A stretch of DNA of 64,000 bases. Origin: Mycogone perniciosa (taxonomy: Eukaryota; Ascomycota; Sordariomycetes; Hypocreales; Hypocreaceae). Position numbers and translations under genes: made by a program. The notes under the pieces are model-generated. The model made no database searches, was not told where the DNA came from, and saw only the letters and a program-made list of their open reading frames with translations. How positions within the stretch are numbered: the stretch's first letter is position 1; each line of letters opens with the position of its first letter. Positions 14,700 to 27,410 of this stretch are shown piece by piece. The DNA is taken from the NCBI GenBank assembly GCA_025331125.1, contig JAOALB010000134.1, forward strand, positions 87,885 to 151,884, read 5' to 3'.

Positions 14700-14840
14700 A
14701 TAGTCTTAAATCTTCAAATAAATTAAAGAAAGTAAAATATTATAAAGTAAAAGCTACTATTAATATACATTCTTTTAAAGCCGTTAATATAATTAGTCAA
14801 ACTGCTTTTAAGCTGTTTAATGTATTATAAATAGGTTAAG
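14700..14840 (+). pseudogene. Decayed antisense reading frame of the Gypsy 3' region
   Basis: The plus strand here encodes a RIP-damaged version of the frame seen intact at 34,728-34,961 and 57,433-57,627. The segment that gives SFKAVNII and a following TAF motif is recognisable. It lies antisense to the Gypsy pol region. Confidence 0.45.
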
Positions 14841-15844
14841 ACTTTAATAGAATTATTATAAAGCTATTTAAGAATATTGAAAATATTCCTTGAATTCCTA
14901 AAAGTTATATTCCTTTCCATAACCTTTCTAGTTTATTAAATATTAGCGTTTATTATTTATTATTTTTTATAGCTTTAATCTCTTTAGCTTTAAACTTTTC
15001 TTTCACTAATAAAACCTTAATTATGTCTATAATTAGTATATATACTAGTTTATTTTATAATACTTTTTCAAATAGTAAATATAAAATATTAAATAGATTT
15101 AAATATTATTTAATAGTATAAGTTTATAAATAACTTTTAAAATAACCTTTTTAATTAAATATAGTTTAAGTTTCGTTAAATTAACCTTAATAATTTAATT
15201 AATATATTTTATTTAACTATTAATTTATAAGTACTATATAGTATTAAACTTATAATTATATTTAATTAATTTATAAATATTTGTTAAAAGTTAAATATAA
15301 AAGTTAATTTTTAATTAACTATAATAAATTATAGAAATATATAAAGTAATATGTGTATATTTATTACTTTTTTATATTAAAGGAAATAAAACTATTTAAT
15401 AAATTAATTTATAATTATTAAAATACTATTATATCTAACCTTTAATTCTAATTTAATAAATAATAGTATTTTAATAATAAATCTTAATAAAATTAATTGT
15501 TATAATTATCCTAATATTAATAAAAGTTAAACTTTATTATATAATTTATATTTTAAATATTTAATTATTTTATAAATTATATAGTAAAAAATAATATTCT
15601 ACATTACTTTTTTAAATCTTTAAAACTTAAAATACCTTTATATTTATTTATAAGCTTTATAAATACTTTTATATCTATATACTAAATATTAATAAAACCT
15701 TATTACTATATTCCTTTAAAGTGTATTTAAAATTTAAATCTTTTTATTTATATATTAGATTCCTTTTTTATTAAACTCTATATCTTTTAAATTTTTATTT
15801 TTATTTTAAATAATAGAATATTCTTTAATGCATTTAAGTATAGT

Positions 15845-16308
15845 TATAACAAACCATTATACTATTACGCTAACAGGCAAAAGAATAAGCTAATAATCGC
15901 ATATATAGCAATTATTATAACAGTACTAACTGTATATAAGGGAAACATGCTCGGAACGTAACATAATATCCCTCTCTCTTAGGGCTTATCCTTAAACCTA
16001 AAGCAATGACCAGATAGGGTGAACGACGTCCTATCCTTCAGGTCCATACAGTTGTTCTATCCCCTAAACGCATACTGTAGTACCTGCCTAAATACTGCCA
16101 TATAGCGGGCTTATTAGTGGCAGAGGTCTTTAAATTGCGGAACACCAACACAATTCAAACCCGAGGCCACCAGCTATATACAATTATTATATAATAAACC
16201 ATTATACTATCACGCCAATAGGCAAAAGAATAGGCTAATAATTGCATATATAGCAATTATTATAACGGTACTAACTGTATATAAAGGAAATATACTTGGA
16301 ATATAATA
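15845..16308 (-). mobile_element. TRIM-B: miniature LTR retrotransposon (464 bp, 119-bp LTRs)
   Basis: Direct repeats of exactly 119 bp (15,845-15,963 and 16,190-16,308) bound a 226-bp interior and are flanked by the duplication ATAGT (15,840-15,844 and 16,309-16,313). The empty site is visible near 41,390 in Gypsy-3. On the minus strand a polypurine tract (about 15,964-15,980, GAGAGAGGGATATTA) precedes the 3' LTR, as in the Gypsy elements. Directly inside the 5' LTR, the complement of 16,175-16,189 matches LTR bases 16,236-16,250 at 14 of 15 positions, the difference being C/T. That fits self-priming rather than a tRNA site. It has no coding capacity. The interior is less AT-rich than the LTRs. 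Confidence 0.85.
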
Positions 16309-16338
16309 ATAGTATTATTATTTAATACTTAATATATA

Positions 16339-16695
16339 TATTATGACCCAAACATGCAGCTATGCATATATATATTATATATTGATATACGTGACCTGGA
16401 CTGACAGCTATATCGCAGTCCCTAGTTCTTATACTATAGTCCGCGCTTTTAAAAGGTTAGTCTATAACTTAAAGATAATTAGTCCTTAGTATATCTCCTT
16501 TATATATAAGACTAAATAAGCTACAATTATTTAATATAGTTACTTAAATAATCATTAATAATTGCATTTATTAGAACTGCCTATTCTATAGAATTATAAC
16601 TATATTACCCTGCTTAGTATTTATCTTTAACCTCTTTATTAAGATACACCTATAAACCTCGGTTTAACTATTGAAAAAGAACCCAGATTATTATA
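16339..16695 (+). repeat. 5' LTR of Gypsy-1
   Basis: 357 bp, start TATTATGACCC (ancestral TGTCACGACCC), end GATTATTATA. A TATA-like TTTATATATAAG lies near 16,500. About 45 bases downstream is AATCATTAATA, the RIP-altered partner of the primer site. Confidence 0.88.
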
Positions 16696-19427
16696 CGTTA
16701 ACGACTTTTATTTAGAAAGCCACTAAAAGTTTCAAGTAATAGTGTAAGTATATTTACTGTAATATCCTTTTCTAACAATTTACCCTCTATTCCACCTCCT
16801 CGCTAAAGGCAGGATAATAATAGAAAAAATAATATAAGTAAAAGCAAAGATAAAGATAAAGTCAATAAAATAAAATCACTATATATTTGTATAAAGGAAG
16901 CCTTTGAGTATATAAAAGCCTTTTATATAGAATAAAAGTAACGCTATTAGTATTTAATTACTAAAAACGCTAAGCTTAATTAAATAATTTACTAATAATA
17001 AATAACCATTATAAAGTTACAGAATTAAGTATTACCTGCACCTGCTTTAAACCCTATATTAAACTATAAAAGAAACTGACCATTAAAGGACTTAAAAGAG
17101 TAATTTAAAATATAGCCTATTAAACCCTTTAATAAAAGTATTATAGCATTTCAACTGTTTTTTACTTAACTATATAACTACTTTACCTACTTTTTAACTA
17201 GGCTTAATATAGAAATTAATAAAGTCTTTTTAACTGCTAGATAATTTAAAGAAAATGCCTTAAAGTAGTGTAAACCTACTTAAAGGGATTTCTTTAATAA
17301 TAAAAGTAAAGCTAATAAGTAAACTTAACTTATATTTACCAGCTATAATTAATTTAAGTAAAAATTAAAAAATATCTTTACTAATATTAATAAAGAATAT
17401 ACTATAGAAAATAAACTTATAAACTAAATTTAAAAAAGAAAATGCTTTAACTATATTATATACTTTAAAAACTATATTTTTAAAGTTAAATAAAAAGAAT
17501 TCTGCCTTTATTAAATGCTTTTATAATAAATTTAAATTAAAAGTTAAAAAAGAAGTTTATATATTCTTTTGTAATAAAAGTATTATTAAATTTATTAAAA
17601 AATATATAAATGCAGATAATTTACTTTATAAACTCTATTTAAATATAAAGAAAGGATAATAAGAATTTAGATAAGTTTATAAATATTAAAAATATATAAA
17701 TTAAAGTAAAAAGCAAGAAAAATATATTATTAGCTTTAATAATAAAAAGCTTAATTAAATAGATTTAAATATTCTTTAAAAGAGAAAGGTAAAGGTTATT
17801 TATTATAACTATAATAAGCTAAGATATATTTTAAAGGACTATAAAGCTTTATAAAAGCTAAGAACTAATAAACTTTAAAAGCCTATACTAAAACTTAAAT
17901 AAAAGGTTAATATAGTTTTAAAAGTTACTAATTATATATTATTTAACTGGAATATATACTATAATAATAGCTGCTTTATTTATAAATCTGGTAAAGATAA
18001 AAGCAGATAATATTTAAGATAACTTAAAAGAATATCTATAATAAACTAAAAGGGATATTAATTAAGATTTAAATCTTTAATTTTTAAAGATATATTTAAA
18101 GAAGATAAAGTAAATAAGTATTTATTATACCTAGATAGTTTAATAAAATAAAACCTAAACTCTAGCTATATAAAGTTAAATAGGGATAATAGTATTTTAA
18201 ATAAATAAATAATTACTATAATGAATTATTAATATTTTAATTAAATTACTGCAGGCAATAAAAGATAAACTAGCAGTAATAACTTTAATAATAAAAATAA
18301 AAATGACCCTTTATAATATAGATTATTATAATATAATACTATACTTTTAAAACCAGAAAATATATTATTAATATATAGTAACTTTAGGAATAAGTTAAAT
18401 AAGTATTACCTTTATATAGTTAAAAGAATTACTATAAGTATATTACTAGACAGGATATATTTACGCCTATATAAACAGCTCTATATATAAAATAAAGCTA
18501 ATAATAAAATAGCTATTAAAGCAATTCTAGCTGCCCTAGCTATATAAGCGGAACCTATATATAGTTACAGATAAAGAGATTACACTATAAATAACCCTAT
18601 TTATAAAAAGCACTACGCTAAATCTTAAGTTATTTATATTATAAATAGCTATATAGTATACTTCTATAAGAAAGTAAAGTATAATATATTCTTAATTAAA
18701 ATCCTATTTTATCCTATAAAATAAATATAAAATTATAATACTTTCAAAAAATAAATTATAACTATATAGTATTAAGACCTTAAGGTTATTATTATTAAAT
18801 TAAACACCAAAACCTTAAAGGAATACTATTAGCTACAAAGATTTGAAAAGTGTAAGTTTAAAGGATATTATATCTATTGCCAGGAAATATTAATAAAATA
18901 GCACTTCCACTATAATAAAAGGTTTAAATATAATTAATAATACTACTTAAAGTATAATAGCTTAAGGTATATTATATATAAGTAAAATAAATTAAGGGAA
19001 TAGTATATATAATAAGCTAATAATACCCTATACTTATCGCTAAACTATATATACTATTAAAAGGATAAATGTATTATTTACTTATAAGAAAAACTTTAAG
19101 AATAGCGAATATAGAAATATATAAAATATAAACCTGCCTTAAAAGATAAAAAGATTAATTAGATTATAAAAGAGCTATATTGAAACTAGTTTAATTTTAT
19201 TACTTATAAAGGAACTGCCTATAATAAAAAAAGGTAGCATTTACTTTAAAGAACTTTAATTAACTGCGAAATTTATATAAAATAAAAGAAAATTAAGAAA
19301 TAATTAATATTACCTGTAAAAGGGCTATAAAGCAATAATTAATAAATTATATCTTTTAAAATATTAAATAATAAAAGTAATAATAAAGATTTACTATATC
19401 TTAAGTTAAAGATAATAGTTAAAGGAT

Positions 19428-22400
19428 ATTAGCTATCTATATTAATAGATAGTAAAGTAATAGGCAATTTTATTATACCTATAACTATAAATCGCTTATG
19501 GTTACTTTAAAAAAAGAAAACTAAACTGTATTAACTTTATTAAGCAGAAAAGGGAGCCTTTACATATAATAATAGATAAGTTAAGTAAAAGATTAATTAT
19601 TTTAAACTTAAAATCGCTAAATATAAAAAAGTAGTTTTTTATAATATAGTAAATATTAATAAATATAATATTATTCTCGGTTATCTTTAATTAAAATATA
19701 ATAACCTTAATATTAATTAAGAGAATAGCTAGCTTTATTAGTGTAATAATACAGTTTCCTTAGTAATTGAAACTATTAGAAAGGATTTAGCTATAGGAAG
19801 AAATCCTAAAATATAAAATCTTTAAATAAGCTAATAAAAGGAATTCAGAAAGTTACCTTTAATTTAATTACAGAAATAATCCACCTAGGAATAAAGTTTA
19901 AATAAAATAAAGGGAAAGATAAATAAATCTAAAGAATAATTGCCTTTTTATAGAAAATATTGAATAATATAAATAAAATACTTAAAATAAAAAGCCTTAA
20001 AGCAGTAATATTGCTAAAATAACTATAAAATATCTTTAAGAAATACTAGAAGTATAATAGATTATTTAAAGAAATACTTAATATAAAGCTATTAAAGTAC
20101 AGTTAATAAAACTATATAATTAAGCTTAAAAATAAAGTAAGCACTACCTTTTATAAAATTTATAATTTAAATAAAAAGGAGCTTAAAAGCTTACGCGACT
20201 ATTTAAATAATATATTAGCTAAAGGGTATATTTAATACTCTTTATTAAAAGTAGGCTATCCTATTATATTTATATTAAAGAAAAGAGGTAAACTATAGTT
20301 AATTATAGATTACTGATAGTTTAATAAAGCTACTATTAAAGATAAAACTCTACTACTGTTAATTATAGAATTGCGGGATAAACTATATAGGAAAAAGTAA
20401 TTTACAGCGCTAAATCTTAAAGGCGCTTAGAACTTTATCTAAATTAAAGAAAAATATAAATAAATAACCGCGTTTTAAATTAAATACAGCTTATTCAAAT
20501 ACCTAATTATACCTTTTAGTTTTATTAACGCCCCTGTAATATTTTAAAAAATAATTAATAATATATTAAAGAAGTACTTTAATATCTTTATAGTTATTTA
20601 CTTAAATAATATTTTAATCCTTTTAAATACCTTTAAGAAATATAAAGTATATATCTATAAAGTATTATAGATATTATAAAATGCTAAATTATTTATAAAA
20701 CTGAAAAAAATGCGAATTTTATATATAAAAGGTTACTTTTTTAAAGTATATTATAACCTGTAAGGAGATTTATATAAATCTATTAAAAATATAAGCAGTA
20801 AAAGACTAGCCTATACTTATAATATTTAAAGAAGTCTAAAGCTTTTTAAGATTTATTAACTATTATTAATAATTTATTAAAGGCTATAAATGTATTATAT
20901 AAACTCTCTATAAATTTATTAAAAGAAATTAAAAGTTTTTATAACTATTAAATATATAAAAAGCCTTTAATAAATTTAAATAGCTTATCTCGGAAAAACT
21001 TATATTTATTATATTTAACCTATTTAAAGAAATAAAAGTTAAAATAAATAGTTTTGACTTTATTATAAAAGCTTAATTTAATTAAAAGGATAAAAACAGT
21101 AAATTACACTTTATTACCTTTTATTTTTAAATACTATATAGCGCAAAACTAAGTTACTTAATATATAATAAGAAATTCTTTACTATTATTTTTATATTTA
21201 AAGAATAGTAATATTACTTATTAAAAGGAATATATAAAGTTAAACTATATATTAACTATAAGAATATTATATACTTCGCGATAGTTTAATAACTCTTTAA
21301 AAGATAGATTTACTATATAGAATACCTTTTAGAATTCGATTATATTTTAATTTACTAAAAAGGATCTAAGAATAAATAAGTAAATGCATTTAGCAGATAA
21401 ATTAACTATAATTAGGGAAAGATTAAATATACTAGGCAGATCTTAAAATAAACCTTTAAAGGATATTATTAATAAATAGTATTTTAAGCCATATATAAAG
21501 TATTTAATAATAATACTATACTTTAATGCATTAAAAAGTATTATATTACTTAAAATAATAATAAATTCCTAGAAAATATAGAATTTAATAATAAAAGAAT
21601 TTAATAATAAAATAAAAAGATTTAAATCTTAAATAAACTTTAAAACAATATAGTTATAGAAGTCTATTAATATCCAGTATATAGATATAAAAGTATTCGC
21701 AAAATATATAAATAAATTTAAAGGTACTTTAAGTTTTAAAGGCTTAAAAAAGTAATATAAAACGTTATTTCTCGCTATATAATTTATAAAACAGTTAAAC
21801 CTTTAAAAAATAAGCTATATAGTAAACTTTAACCTTTACTAGTACTAAAACAACTATAAAAGTTAATTTCATTAAACTTTATTATTAAACTACTATTATC
21901 TATTAAACTAAAATTAAAAGTTAAGTATAATAGTATTATAATAATTATAGACCGATTTATTAAATACTTTTACTTCCTTTTATATAAGGAAATAATAGAT
22001 ATAGAAACGCTAGCTTATATATTTTTGCGATTTATTGCAGCTAACTATATAATTCTATTTAAGATTATTTCTAACTAAGGATTAACCTTTATATTTAAAT
22101 TCTAGTAAGTATTTATAAACCAGTTAAAAACGAATTATAAGCTTAATACTGTATACTACCTATAGATGAATAGATAGATAGAATGCATTAACTAGGTTAA
22201 AGCCTATTTAAAAAGTTAGATTAACTTTAACTAAAACAATTAAGTAAAGAACTTACTAATTGTATAGATATCCTATAACAGTAATATCTTAAAGTTAACT
22301 AGACTTAGCCCTATATACATTAACTACAGCTTTATACTAGATATATATAGAGCGCTAAGGAAAGGCCTATATATTAATAAAGTATAAATTAAAGTTAAAG

Positions 22401-22890
22401 ATATAAAGTAGTTATATAAAGAAATATAGGTATACTTTTACTTTATATAAAAAAAGAAAAGTATATTAATAAATATAGATTAAAGGGATTAATCTTTAAA
22501 GAGGGAGATATAGTTTATTTATACTATTATTTACTAAGAAAAAAGACTGCGAATATTAAAATAATACAATTAAACAATAAATTAAATTGTAAAAAACTTA
22601 AACCTTACCTAGTTAAAAAGGTTATTTTAAAAGTTATTTATAAACTTATACTACTAGATAATATCTAGATTTACCTGGTATTTTACATTTTACTATTTAA
22701 GAAAGTATTATAAAATAAATTAAAAAATAGACTAATTATAGACTTAATTAAAGTCTTGGCAGTTAGAAAAAATATAAAGTAAAAGAAATTAAGGCTATAT
22801 AAATAAAAGATAATAAATGCTGGTATTGAATTAAATAGAAAAACTATAGAGAGGAATATAACTCTTAGGAATGTATTAAATACTTATTAA
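19428..22890 (+). pseudogene. Gypsy-1 pol (protease, RT, RNase H, integrase), RIP-inactivated
   Basis: The protease active site reads LIDSKVIGNF at about 19,441-19,470, where DSGA has become DSKV. The reverse transcriptase box reads IVIYLNNILI at about 20,590-20,612, YLDD having become YLNN. The integrase region near 21,940-22,110 shows the DRFIKYF...ETLAYIFLRFIA block. A decayed tail with weak resemblance to the Gypsy-2 chromodomain follows to about 22,890. Many TAA and TAG codons sit where CAA, CAG or TGG are expected. No protein can be made. Confidence 0.85.
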
Positions 22891-22929
22891 ACATTAAAAT
22901 AAAACTTAAACAGTTTTATTAGTCTTTAA

Positions 22930-23290
22930 AATTAAAGAACCTATATTTATAAACTCTTCGCTAATCCCGAAAAAGGATTAATCTACCTCGCCAATAACCC
23001 TTAATGCTTAGATATCTTTAACTATATACTGCTTATAGGCATTAAAAGCAAAAAGAATATTATCCTCTATATTAAGCTCCGCTATACTTTAATAAGTTAA
23101 CTCTTTACCCCACTCTTTAAGTTTCTTATAAATCTTATAAATCTAAGCTAAATAACCTACTATTATAGAAAGATATTTTTATAGTTTAGATATTTACTGC
23201 TATAGGTTTATTAAATTATCGCTAGCCTTTTCCTTTTCGCAATTAAGTTTTTTCTGCTAATTAAAAAGACAAATAACTAAAAAAAAGAAG
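22930..23290 (-). pseudogene. Decayed antisense reading frame downstream of Gypsy-1 pol
   Basis: The minus strand has a partly open frame rich in Lys, Glu and Leu (around KKLKEWGKEL and FNAYKQYIVKDI), ending close to the 3' end of pol. It occupies the same position as the antisense frame of Gypsy-2 but the sequence is clearly different, in line with the different LTR subfamily. Confidence 0.35.
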
Positions 23291-23648
23291 GTTAGCAACG
23301 CAAAGATATAATATATAAAGAACCTATAAAACAAAGCCACTAGCACCTTATCGCAAGCTTTCTTTTAATAGACGTATTTAAAATAAAATAAATTTCTGTT
23401 TAGTATTTAGTAATACAGCTTATTCCTAAAATAATAAATATACAGTATATCTATTAAAGAACCTTAAATAGAAATAGACAATAAAAGGATATTACGTTTA
23501 TAGTCTTTTCGGGTAATAATTAAAGACTTCTTTAATATACAGTTATTTATAACGAATATATAATAAAAGGAAGGAAAGAAATAATATATAATAAAAGAAA
23601 AGGAGAATTTACAGTCTTAGGGATAAAACTATTAAGAGGGGGATATTG

Positions 23649-24005
23649 TATCACGACCCGAATATACGGCTATGCATATATATATTACTTGTTAATATAT
23701 ATAACCTGGATTAACGGCCAGATCGCGGTCCCCGGTTCTTATACTATAGTCCGCGCTCTTAAAAGATTAGTCTATAATTTAAAGATAATTAGTCTTTAAT
23801 ATATCTCCTTTATATATAAAACTAGATAAGCTATAATTATTTAGTATAGTTACTTAGAAAGTTATTAATAATTGCATTTACTAGAACCGCCTATTCTATA
23901 GAATTGTAATTATATTACCCTGCTTAGTATTTATCTTTAACCTCTCTGTCAATATAAACCTATGAACCTCGGTTTAACTGTTAAGAAAGAACCTGGATTA
24001 TTACA
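23649..24005 (+). repeat. 3' LTR of Gypsy-1
   Basis: 357 bp, start TATCACGACCCG, end TATTACA, less mutated than its 5' partner. It is preceded by the polypurine tract GAGGGGGATATTG. Confidence 0.88.
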
Positions 24006-24402
24006 ATATAGCTTAAAGTATTATTTATTAATAATATCCTTTAAAGTATATTAAAACTTATTTAATATACTTAACTTTTCTTTAATTATAATTAATTTAT
24101 TTATTAAATATATTTATTTATTTATTTTTAAATCTTTTTTAATAAATTAAAATATAATTAAATTTTAAAAGATACTTTATATAATAAATTTATTTTTTAA
24201 AAAGTTATTAAACTATTATAAAATATATAATATTTCTATAATTAATATATACTTTAACTTTATATATTCTTTTTAATAAATAGTATTATTATTTTTTAAA
24301 TATAAAAATAATAATAAGAAATTCTTTATTATATATTAAGTAATTTAACTCTATATTATATAATACTTTAAAGTAAAAGGTAATAAAGTATAGTTTACTA
24401 TT

Positions 24403-24816
24403 TATTTAATTATAAATCCTGTAAAAGTAAAGCTTTATATAATTTATATAAATAAAGAACTTTATATACTATATAATATACCCTTTAAATGCAATAGTTT
24501 AAATAAAGCGCTTATATTCCCTGTAATTATATATAAAGGTAAGGCATAAAGGACTTTTCTATTAACCTTAACTATAGCTGCAGTGCCTAGATCTAGTTAA
24601 ACTAAGACTTTTTCCAGATATATTTACGTATTCCCTTTTAAAGGGAATCTTAATATATTTTAATTCCTTTAAAACAGAATTAAACTTATAACCTCAAGCT
24701 ATATTAAATATTTCGCGTAAAATAATACTAGGCTTATAACTATTAAACTATAAAGCTTATAAAAGTAAAGCTTTATATAATTTATATAAATAAATAACCT
24801 TATATACTATATAATA
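24403..24816 (-). mobile_element. TRIM-A copy 2 (414 bp), RIP-degraded
   Basis: 76-bp direct repeats (24,403-24,478 and 24,741-24,816) are flanked by CTATT on both sides (24,398-24,402 and 24,817-24,821). The whole unit aligns with TRIM-A copy 1 in the same orientation. The primer site is still readable at 24,728-24,740 as the RIP-altered complement of GTTATGAGCCC. It is inserted in Gypsy-B at a different position from copy 1, which proves an independent insertion. Confidence 0.85.
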
Positions 24817-26690
24817 CTATTTTTATTTTTTAATTAAATTAAGCTTTTATAGTAGAGTTAAAAGTATTTATTTCAAGTTTTATTTTTTTTAGATAAATTG
24901 AATATAATAAATATAAGTTTTTATAATATAAATTATTTAAGTTTATTAAATATATTTTATATTTTTAATATTTATAAAAACTTTTAATTCTTTTAATAAA
25001 TTTATAAAGAGTTTATATAATACTTTTATAGCATTTAATAAATTATTAATAATAGTTAATAAATTTTAAAAACCTATAAATTTCTTTTATTATTATATAT
25101 ATAAACTAGTCTTTCATTACTTATACTTTTAATAAACTTATATAAATTTCTTTAAAGGTAATAACATACTTTAAAAGAATAACTTTCTATATATAAAGTT
25201 TATATCTCTTTAATTTTAAAAATAGTTTAATATTTTATAGTATTTAAAATACTTTATAAATATATACTTTATATTCTTTAAAGCTATTTAAAAAAATTAA
25301 AATATTATTTAAATTAATAACTATAAAGATATTAAAACCCTTTTTTAATATATTATTAATTATTTTTTAAAATACTATGACTATTAATAAAACTAAAAGG
25401 TATAATTAGCTATTTAAATAAACTATATTTAATTTAAAAGGCAGTTATATATTTATATCCTTTTTTAATTTAAATAATATTATAAGCGCCTTTAAAGTTT
25501 AGTGCTATAAACTACTCTTTTTATATAGTTAATTCTATAATTCTATAATTAATAGTAATAGGGTTTTACTTTTAATAATAGCTTTATTAAACTATTAGTA
25601 ATCTATAGTTAACTATAGTTTACCTCTTTTCTTTAATATAAATATAATAGGATAGCCTACTTTTTAATAGAATTAAATTGTTTGTAAAAAAGTATAGTTT
25701 TAATAAATTAACTACTAAATAAAGGAATTTAAACTAAAGTAATATAGCAGTATATAATAATATATATAATAAAGGTCCTATATAGTAGCTTTAATATATA
25801 CTAATATATATATTACTTTTAATAAAAAGCGTTAACTATACCCTTTAACTAATATATTATTTAAATAGTTATATAGGCTTTTAAGCTTTTTTTATTTAAA
25901 TTATAAACTTTATAAAAAGTAGTATTTATATTATCTTTAAGTTTAATTCTATAGTTTTATTAACTATATTTTAATAGTTTAATATTAAGTATTTCCTTAA
26001 ATAGTTTATTATACTTTTAGTACTATTTAAAGATATTTTATAGTCATTCTAATTATATTACTATTTTAAAGGTTTTTATTTTAAGTATTTTATTAATATT
26101 ATTAAATACTTTCTATAAAAAGCAATTATTCTTTAAATTTATTTATCCTTCCCCTTCCTTTATTTAAGTTTTCTTTTTAAATAGATTACTTTTATAATTA
26201 AATTAAAGGTAACATTTTTAACTCTTTTCTTTAATATACTTAAAGGTTTTATATAGGATTTCTGCCTTACAGTTAAGGCTTTTTTAATAGTTTTAATTGC
26301 TAAAAAAGCTTTACTATTATATTAATAAAGCTAGCCTTTTTTTACTTAATATTAAAGTTATTATACTTTAATTAAAAATAACTAAAAATAATATTATATT
26401 TACTAATATTTACGATATTATAAAAGCTACTCTTTTATATTTAGTTATTTTAAATTTAATATAATTAATCTATTACTTAATTTATTTCTTATTATATATA
26501 ACGGTTTACTTTTTTCTATTAAGATTTTATTAATAATAAAGTTTATAACTATATAAAGGTTTTAAGTATTATATTATACTATAGACTTACTTTTAAAGAT
26601 TCAATTAATTTAAAATAGTTATTTTAAATTAAAGAAGTAAAAGAGTACTTTTTATATTTAAAGTTTCCTTTTAAGTTATTAAAATGGAGG

Positions 26691-26790
26691 GCTAAAAAGC
26701 AAGGATTTCGGTGTAATTAGATAACTTTATATTCTGGCTAGACCGAGTTCCGGAGGAACTTCGGTGTAAGTCAGACTCCAAATTTAGAGT
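26691..26790 (+). repeat. Right copy of the inverted repeat shared with 6,552-6,676
   Basis: Starts GAGGGCTAAAAAGCAAGGAT and runs through GGCTAGACCGAGTTCCGGAG. It marks the exact change from AT-rich repeat to balanced-composition DNA. Confidence 0.6.
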
Positions 26791-27410
26791 CACATGATTT
26801 CGTTTTTGGAGGACAATGAACCCCTGCGCTAAGCAATTTACTACCGTTAAGTCATTTGACCCCACCAAGAAACGGAGCCTATACCGCCACCGTTTTGTTC
26901 ACGGCGGCAGTTCTGATGTTGGTACGGAGTAGTGTACGGAGCACTTGCATCGCGACATTTACGGGCATGCCGCTATTAGGCTCACACCCCCTCCAGTACA
27001 AGCGTAAGTGTAAATCCTAGCCCATAAAATAGCGACACGCAGTGACTCTAGGTGCCTTGACGGGAGTTAAGGCATAACGGTGAGAGTTCCTGAACGAGTT
27101 AGGTAATCCCTAGGACAGGTTAACCATATGAGTAAAGGGAAAACAGCAGCTTACTAACAAATATATACCTTTTATATATGTGAACTTGTTAGTGTATATG
27201 CAGTGTTTATTTTTAATCCTTTAATGGTGTACGAAGTACCTAGGTGTAATACTACTTTATTATGTTAAATAACCTGCCCTAGCAGCTACAATTGCTGAAG
27301 TGTACACTTCACTTTTGCTGGCCTGGGTGAATGCCCCACTTTGGTAGCCAGTACATTACAGGATCTACAACGACGACGGCTCGTCAAGACAACTATATCA
27401 GGCTAAGGAT
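26791..27410. other. Host-type intergenic remnant, no gene seen
   Basis: Balanced composition, no convincing open frame. It contains TACGGAGTA at 26,923-26,931 and a near copy at 26,935. An inverted repeat ACTAACAA / TTGTTAGT at 27,153-27,160 and 27,186-27,193 flanks an AT-rich loop. Confidence 0.5.

Larger units (their letters stand above)
16339..24005 (+). mobile_element. Gypsy-1: full-length RIP-inactivated Gypsy retrotransposon (7,667 bp)
   Basis: Two LTRs of equal length (357 bp) and the duplication ATATA (16,334-16,338 and 24,006-24,010) delimit the element. The base after the 5' LTR starts CGTTAACGACT, which pairs with an LTR-internal motif (self-primer site). Order inside: gag with a decayed zinc knuckle near 17,960, protease, reverse transcriptase/RNase H, integrase, then a polypurine tract at about 23,625-23,648. 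Every frame contains RIP-type stops. Confidence 0.9.
13765..26510 (-). mobile_element. Gypsy-B: minus-strand Gypsy relic split by three insertions
   Basis: The left end is a 3' LTR (13,765-14,151) followed by a polypurine tract read on the minus strand (about 14,152-14,190). The interior runs to 15,844, resumes between TRIM-B and Gypsy-1 (16,309-16,338), resumes again at 24,006, and is lost near 26,510. Order and sequence match Gypsy-3 from about 39,270 to 43,620. On the minus strand near 25,300-25,340 the reverse transcriptase box reads as a degraded YLDD. The 5' LTR is missing, so this copy is truncated. Confidence 0.8.

Noticed and set aside
16141..16189. tRNA primer site TGGTGGCCTCGGG near the TRIM-B 5' LTR
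   Set aside because: It is about 20 bases away from the LTR, does not fit the spacing of a tRNA 3' end, and TCAAACCCGAGG also occurs in the Gypsy LTRs.
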